Origin: Pseudomonadota bacterium
GTDB lineage: Bacteria; Pseudomonadota; Gammaproteobacteria; Steroidobacterales; Steroidobacteraceae
DNA length: 56,347 nucleotides
Assembly: GCA_025355105.1 (NCBI GenBank)
Contig: JANYAE010000032.1
Coordinates: forward strand, 1-56,347
Direction of reading: 5' to 3'
Within the stretch, counting starts at the first letter, position 1, and each line of letters starts with the position of its first letter. Below are positions 52,490-56,347 of this stretch, in pieces. The notes below the pieces were generated by a model that ran no database searches, was not told where the DNA came from, and was given only the letters and a program-made list of their open reading frames with translations. Both the position numbers and the translations under genes were made by a program.

Positions 52490-53351
52490 CCGCGGCACGC
52501 GCCGCCCACAGCATCGTCAGCGCCGCGTACACGACCACCGCGACCACCAGCCAGCGCAGCCACTCGAGCGGCAGCGACTTGACGACGAAGGCCGCGAGCG
52601 GCACGCCGGCGAAGGCGCCGAGCGACAGGCCGAGCGCCGGGCCCCACGCGAGCCAGCGGCTGCGGACGAAGCGCACGCCGGCGACCGGCATCAGCAGCGC
52701 GCAGGCGCCCATCATGATCGGGAACGCCGCCAGCGGGTGCATGCCCATCAGCGCCAGCAGGATCATGGTCGGTGCGTACAGGCCGACGCCGATGGTCATC
52801 AGCGCACCGAGCACGAGACTCGCGGCGACTGCGAACGGCAACTGCCAGCCGCTCAGATCCATCGCCTCGCCGCCGCCCGGCAGCAGTTTGAGGTTGTGCG
52901 CCGCGAACACGCTGCCGGCGATCAGCAGCGCGACGCCCATGCCGATCTGGATCGCGCGGCGCGGCAGTCGCACGACGATGCCGGCACCGAACCAGGCGCC
53001 GACCGCCGCCGCCAGCACCATCGACACCAGCAGCCGCGGCGCGACCGCGACGGTCGTGACGAAGACCAGCGACTCGAGGATCGAGCCGACCGCGAGGCCG
53101 GCGTTCAGGGTCCCCGGGATCAGCTCGTCGGGCACGAGCCGGAACAGCCGCAGCGCCGCGGTCGTCGGCGCGAACGAGCCGATGCCCAGCGTGTCGAGGA
53201 AGTTCGTGACGAAGCCGATCGCGAAGCCGGCGGCGGTGCCGGCGGTGCGTTGCCGCGGGTCCTCGCGGCGCACCGCGAGCGCCCAGACGACGGCCAGCAC
53301 GATCCCGGCGACGACGATCGTCGCGAGCAGGCCGACTTTGATCGGATTCAT
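52467..53351 (-). CDS. TauE/SafE-family sulfite/sulfonate exporter
   Basis: A 294 aa membrane protein with about eight helices in two repeats, each with the family's glycine/proline-rich element: FAIGFVTNFLDTLGIGSFAP and LGALMTIGVGLYAPTMILLA. It follows the exported rhodanese gene by 27 bp on the same strand. Together these suggest export of sulfite or a sulfur anion formed outside or inside the membrane. The exact substrate cannot be read. The ATG is at 53351. Confidence 0.83.
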   Translation of the reverse strand: MNPIKVGLLATIVVAGIVLAVVWALAVRREDPRQRTAGTAAGFAIGFVTNFLDTLGIGSFAPTTAALRLFRLVPDELIPGTLNAGLAVGSILESLVFVTTVAVAPRLLVSMVLAAAVGAWFGAGIVVRLPRRAIQIGMGVALLIAGSVFAAHNLKLLPGGGEAMDLSGWQLPFAVAASLVLGALMTIGVGLYAPTMILLALMGMHPLAAFPIMMGACALLMPVAGVRFVRSRWLAWGPALGLSLGAFAGVPLAAFVVKSLPLEWLRWLVVAVVVYAALTMLWAARAAVSRPPAA

Positions 53352-53378
53352 CGACGGGGTGCCGCGCCGCGCACGCGG

Positions 53379-53807
53379 CTAGAGCCTCGGCGCGGGCGTG
53401 GTCGCCGCCGGCGCGCGCTCGACCGGCCGGCCGGCCGCTTCCCAGCCCTGCAGCTCACCCTCGAGGTGACTCAGGCGCGTAAAGCCGTGCTGGCCGAGGA
53501 CCTCCAGCGCGAGTCCGGCGCGACGGCCGCTCTTGCAGTAGACGACCAGGTCCTTGTCGCGCAGCGCCGCGAGTTCACCGAGCCTGGACTCGATCTGATC
53601 GTGCGGGACGTTGATGGCGCCCGGCACGTGGCCGGCGGCGAACTCTGCAGGGGTGCGCACGTCGAGAATGACGAGCGCGGCATCAGCGGCCGTCGCGCGC
53701 GCGAGCAGCGCCTCGGCGCCGATACTCGGCGCCGGCGGCGGCGCGGCGGTGGCGGCGCCTAGCCACAGCAGTGCCGCGAGTGAGGTCAGTGCCCTGATGC
53801 CGTTCAT
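53379..53807 (-). CDS. exported rhodanese-domain protein
   Basis: A 142 aa protein with a signal peptide (IRALTSLAALLWLGAATAAP) and a single rhodanese domain carrying the active-site Cys loop VVYCKSGRRAG (about residues 88-98) and the LDVRTPAEFAAGHVPGAINV stretch, the usual CH2 motif. It should transfer sulfane sulfur in the periplasm. The start is the ATG at 53807 with GGAG upstream. It probably forms a small unit with the TauE-type exporter. Confidence 0.88.
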   Translation of the reverse strand: MNGIRALTSLAALLWLGAATAAPPPAPSIGAEALLARATAADAALVILDVRTPAEFAAGHVPGAINVPHDQIESRLGELAALRDKDLVVYCKSGRRAGLALEVLGQHGFTRLSHLEGELQGWEAAGRPVERAPAATTPAPRL

Positions 53808-53973
53808 GACGCGCTCCGCGGCCAACCGAGCTCCTCATCATCCTCGCCCGCCAGCCTGTTGCAAGGCGCGCCGCTCAAGGTCGCTGCCGAGCGACCAGAG
53901 CCGCACGCTGTCGTCGCCGAGCGCACCGAGGCGAACGAGCTGCCGCGAGTGGCCGGCGACGGCGCGCGCGCAG

Positions 53974-54465
53974 CTAGCGACCGGACGGGGGTGCGAGCAC
54001 CGCGTCGAGCGCCGCGCGGTCCAGCCGGTAGACGGTCCAGTCGTTGATCGGCCGGGCGCCGAGCGCCTCGTAGAAGCCGATCGCGCGCCGGTTCCAGTTG
54101 AGCACCGACCACTCCATGCGGCCGCAACCGCGGCTCGCGGCGAGCCGCGCAACGTGCACCAGCAGGCCCTTGCCGACGCCCTGCCCGCGGAACGCCGGGC
54201 GCACGTACAGGTCCTCAAGGAACAGCCCGCGACGCCCGAGGAAGGTCGAGAAATTGTGATAGTAGAGCGCGAAGCCGGCCACCTCGCCGGCGACGCGCGC
54301 GATCACGGTCTCGACCGCCGGGTGCGCGGCGAACAGCGCCTCGCTGAGGCTCGCTTCGGTGACGACCACCTCGTGTGCGAGCCGCTCGAACTCGGCGAGT
54401 TCGCCGATCAGCGTCATCAATACCGGCATGTCGGCCGGGGTCGCAGCGTCGAAGGAGAGTGTCAA
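53974..54465 (-). CDS. GNAT-family N-acetyltransferase (diamine/RimI-like), TTG start
   Basis: A 163 aa GNAT. The pattern MTLIGELAEFERL near the N terminus, FLGRRGLFLEDLYVRPAFRG with the acetyl-CoA loop QGVGKGLL, and MEWSVLNWNRRAIGFYEALG resembles diamine (spermidine/spermine-type) acetyltransferases. The first in-frame start that keeps strand 1 is a TTG at 54465 with GGAG 8 nt upstream; the next ATG would remove that strand. A 166-bp gap, discussed as a finding, follows before the rhodanese gene. Confidence 0.8.
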   Translation of the reverse strand: MTLSFDAATPADMPVLMTLIGELAEFERLAHEVVVTEASLSEALFAAHPAVETVIARVAGEVAGFALYYHNFSTFLGRRGLFLEDLYVRPAFRGQGVGKGLLVHVARLAASRGCGRMEWSVLNWNRRAIGFYEALGARPINDWTVYRLDRAALDAVLAPPSGR

Positions 54466-54533
54466 GGAGGCAGCTCCAGCGCAGGGCACGCGTTCAGGGG
54501 TGCCGATGTTACTTGATCTGCGTGGCGTGCAAC

Positions 54534-54561
54534 TTGACGACGTCGGTGGCGCTGCCATAGT
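54534..54561 (+). promoter_or_regulatory. candidate promoter of the hypothetical exported protein
   Basis: TTGACG (54534-54539), 16-bp spacer and CATAGT (54556-54561) lie 28 nt before the TTG at 54590. If real, it excludes the ATG at 54508, which would be upstream of transcription. Confidence 0.4.
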
Positions 54562-54589
54562 CGCTACCCTCCGCCGCCTGAGCCCCGCC

Positions 54590-55495
54590 TTGCCGCTGCG
54601 CGCCGTTACCGCCGCCTTCTGCCTCGCGCTCACCGCCGCCGCCGCCGCGGCGCCGGTGAGCGGGCGACTCGGTACGCCGACCGGCGTCGTGCCGTCGCTG
54701 ACGCTGTACGCCTGGTCCGTGACCGGCGCCCAGCTGCACTCGGTGACCACCGACGCCGGGCAGGCGAGCTTCACGATGGACCTGCCGCGCGGCCGCTACT
54801 GGCTGTTCGCGACGCCCGCCGATCCCGGCGCGCCGCCGGTGTACGGCGCCTACACCGGCTTCGCGGCCTGCGCTCACGCGAGCAATGCCGCCGCCGGCGA
54901 CTGCCGCTCGCACGCGCTCAGGGTGCTGGTCGTGGGCGCCGGCGGCCAGGCCGGCGTCGAACTCAGCGACTGGCACCTCGACGACGCGGTGACACGCGAC
55001 CTCGACCGCGTGCTCGGCCGGCCGGACGCCGGCGCGCTCGACGAGGTGCAGCTGGCCGCGCCGAAGTTCTCCGAGTACCCCGCGTCGCCTCTCGCCGGGC
55101 CGCGCGCCGCCGCGCTGGTCGCCGGCCGCGACCCACGCCTCGAGCGCGACCGCGAGCCGCTCGCCGCGGCGCTCGCCAGTGCCGCGAACTTCGCCGGGCG
55201 GATGGTGCTGGTGCGGCTCGGCTGCGGCAATGGCTGCGAGGCGGCGGCGCTGGTCGACATCGCGAGCGGGCGCGTTGCCTACCCGCCGGCGCTCGCCGAA
55301 CTGCCGGCAATCACGCCGTGCAGCAGCCGCGGTCCGCTGCTGTTCCGGCGCGACAGCCGGCTGGTGACGCTGACCGGCCGCGACAAGGCCGAGCTCGTGA
55401 CCCGCTACTACGTCTGGGACCCGGACACCGGCCTGCTGCGGCTGGTGGCCTCGCTCGCCAGCGCGCTCGACGAGCGCTGCGTGCCGCGCGGCTGA
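54590..55495 (+). CDS. hypothetical exported protein
   Basis: A 301 aa protein with a signal peptide (LRAVTAAFCLALTAAAAAAP) starting at a TTG. The first domain (about residues 25-125), LGTPTGVVPSLTLYAWSVTG to RGRYWLFA, has the look of a carboxypeptidase-regulatory-like or Ig-type fold. A second part contains ELSDWHLDDA and several Cys (CGNGCEAAAL, PCSSRG) that may form disulfides in the periplasm. No family is recognised. It is convergent with the NTF2-like gene, 2 bp apart, with both stops in an inverted repeat. Confidence 0.68.
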   Translation: MPLRAVTAAFCLALTAAAAAAPVSGRLGTPTGVVPSLTLYAWSVTGAQLHSVTTDAGQASFTMDLPRGRYWLFATPADPGAPPVYGAYTGFAACAHASNAAAGDCRSHALRVLVVGAGGQAGVELSDWHLDDAVTRDLDRVLGRPDAGALDEVQLAAPKFSEYPASPLAGPRAAALVAGRDPRLERDREPLAAALASAANFAGRMVLVRLGCGNGCEAAALVDIASGRVAYPPALAELPAITPCSSRGPLLFRRDSRLVTLTGRDKAELVTRYYVWDPDTGLLRLVASLASALDERCVPRG

Positions 55496-55505
55496 GTTCA
55501 GCCGC
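55488..55505. terminator. inverted repeat containing both stop codons of a convergent pair
   Basis: GCGGCTGA-GT-TCAGCCGC is an 8-bp perfect inverted repeat. The TGA of the exported protein gene and the complementary TGA of the NTF2-like gene form the inner ends of the arms. There is no T-run. It repeats the arrangement seen at 34888-34913. Confidence 0.35.
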
Positions 55506-55917
55506 TGTCGCTGCCGCGTCCGACCGGGGTGATGTTGGAGGCGTGCAGGTGCAGGATCCGGTAGGCCTGCGGCTCGCGCCGCAGGATCAGCGTGCGCCGG
55601 CCGATCCGCCCGTCGACGGTCACCGTCGCGTAGGCCGCTGCGTGCCGTGCGTCGAGCACCAGGCTCGCGAACTCCTCGATCTTGAAGCGCACGTACGGCG
55701 GCCCGGAGCTGCGTGCCGCGAGCTCGGTGAACAGCTTCTGGAAACGTTCGACGACCGCCGGCCGGCCGATGATCAGCCCGGGCGGCTGGCCGAACTGGAA
55801 GTGCATCGTGCCGTCCGCGCACCACAAGTTCTCGAGCAGCGCGGCGTCGCCGATCGCGATCGAGTAGAGCAGGTCCTGCAGCGTTTGCCGCGCCTCTTCG
55901 GCCGGTGCCGCGCTCAC
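55498..55917 (-). CDS. NTF2-like (SnoaL-type) protein
   Basis: A 139 aa cytoplasmic protein with an NTF2-like fold: ARQTLQDLLYSIAIGDAALL, LWCADGTMHFQFG, VVERFQKLFTEL and a C-terminal RREPQAYRILHLHASN. The function is unknown. The GTG start lies in a GTGA overlap with the stop of the preceding minus-strand gene, so the two are probably translated together. Confidence 0.75.
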   Translation of the reverse strand: MSAAPAEEARQTLQDLLYSIAIGDAALLENLWCADGTMHFQFGQPPGLIIGRPAVVERFQKLFTELAARSSGPPYVRFKIEEFASLVLDARHAAAYATVTVDGRIGRRTLILRREPQAYRILHLHASNITPVGRGSDSG

Positions 55918-56347
55918 GGCGCCAGCCGCTGGCCGCTGCGCTCGTCGCGCGCCGCCGAAGCGAGTTCCGCGGCGCGCGCCACGATCTGCTGCACGCGGGC
56001 CGGCGCGAGCGGCACCGGGCCGTAGTGCTCGGTGCGCACCGCGCTCAGCGCCTGCGCGCCACGAAACTCCGCCGTCAGCGGCACGCGCGCGCCCGGGTCC
56101 GCTGCGCCGCCGCCAGCCTCGGCGGCCTGCTGGCCGGTGAAGTAGAACAGCGCGCCATGCTCGAAGTAGTAGCGATTCTCGAGCGGCGTGCGCGGCGCGT
56201 CGGCGACGCTCTCCTCGATGAGCGTCAGCTCCTCGCCGGCGAAGCTCGCCTTCCACTCGGCCGGGCCGCTCGGTCCGTCGCGGTGGCCGGTGACGTTCGG
56301 CAGCCGGGCGGCGGCGGTCCGGAACAGGTCGGCGCGCGCGCGCGCGC
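55914..56347 (-). CDS. hypothetical protein, N-terminus cut by window edge
   Basis: About 143 C-terminal residues of a protein whose start lies beyond the window. Visible are a stretch LFRTAAARLPNVTGHRDG, an EESVADAPRTPLENRYYFE region and FYFTGQQAAE. It ends in RSGQRLAP. Two neighbouring aromatic runs (RYYFEHGALFYF) hint at a beta-rich fold. No family is recognised. A (GC)8 dinucleotide run lies at the window edge inside its coding region. It overlaps the NTF2-like gene by 4 bp. Confidence 0.6.
   Translation of the reverse strand, partial: ARARADLFRTAAARLPNVTGHRDGPSGPAEWKASFAGEELTLIEESVADAPRTPLENRYYFEHGALFYFTGQQAAEAGGGAADPGARVPLTAEFRGAQALSAVRTEHYGPVPLAPARVQQIVARAAELASAARDERSGQRLAP

Noticed and set aside
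54508..54589. Upstream ATG extension of the hypothetical exported protein
   Set aside because: The extension uses codons such as TTA, CTT and GAT unlike the rest, would hide the signal peptide, and lies across a candidate promoter.
56331..56347. (GC)8 dinucleotide tract at the right edge as a phase-variation site
   Set aside because: In a 70% GC genome short GC tracts in Arg/Ala codons are common, and the gene start is outside the window, so no switching role can be judged.

Overview
The window is about 70% GC and gene-dense, with many 1-14 bp start/stop overlaps. It reads as chromosomal DNA of a high-GC Gram-negative proteobacterium, most likely a gammaproteobacterium. Supporting markers are a lipid A acyltransferase (LpxL), CysB, OxyR with both redox cysteines, the GspA/GspB pair of type II secretion, a TolC/adaptor/RND pump, PHB-degrading enzymes, and a trp operon controlled by a classical leader-peptide attenuator. 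No tRNA, rRNA, insertion sequence, phage gene or CRISPR array was seen. Naming a genus would be a guess.

Layout. 1-4600 (minus): trpL-trpE-trpG-trpD-trpC-trpF, with promoter, leader peptide and attenuator; trpF runs off the left edge. 4736-10146: lpxL, a DUF4870 membrane protein, a phosphotransferase, an ABC exporter and cysB. 10234-17350: a GNAT enzyme and yajQ, then a probable catabolic block made of a kinase and class-III PLP enzyme pair (phospho-lyase type), a sodium:solute symporter, a guanidino-acid ureohydrolase and a D-2-hydroxyacid dehydrogenase. 17380-23839: a TetR repressor and its tripartite RND efflux operon with matching operator motifs. 24648-28190: a tightly overlapping four-gene unit (beta-barrel, small periplasmic binding-like protein, histidine kinase, single-domain response regulator). 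28260-31209: SodC, an EamA transporter, a NUDIX hydrolase and OxyR. 31228-33912: an ECF sigma factor locus with two mirror-image ECF-type promoters, a membrane partner and an exported PHA depolymerase-like esterase. 33959-41371: gnd and pgl, an AtzG/AtzE-type amidase pair, a diguanylate cyclase and a 3-hydroxybutyrate-oligomer hydrolase. 41373-47044: a cation-diffusion facilitator, a DUF3667 protein, dinB, gspA and gspB. 47112-56347: a DAK2-DegV (FakA-FakB-like) fusion followed by small housekeeping and detoxification genes.

The most interesting signals are regulatory. (1) The sequences TGAAAC-N17-CGTATC occur head-to-head on both strands between the ECF sigma operon and a membrane-protein gene, giving a mirror-symmetric divergent promoter pair. 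(2) Three genes (trpL, tetR, nudix) have a -10 hexamer exactly 6 nt before the ATG, which predicts leaderless mRNAs. (3) Two genes appear to start at CTG inside a CTGA stop/start overlap. (4) LpxL carries Gln where the catalytic HX4(D/E) acid should be. (5) The kinase/phospho-lyase and ureohydrolase neighbourhood, and the barrel/binding-protein/kinase/regulator unit, are candidate uncharacterised systems.
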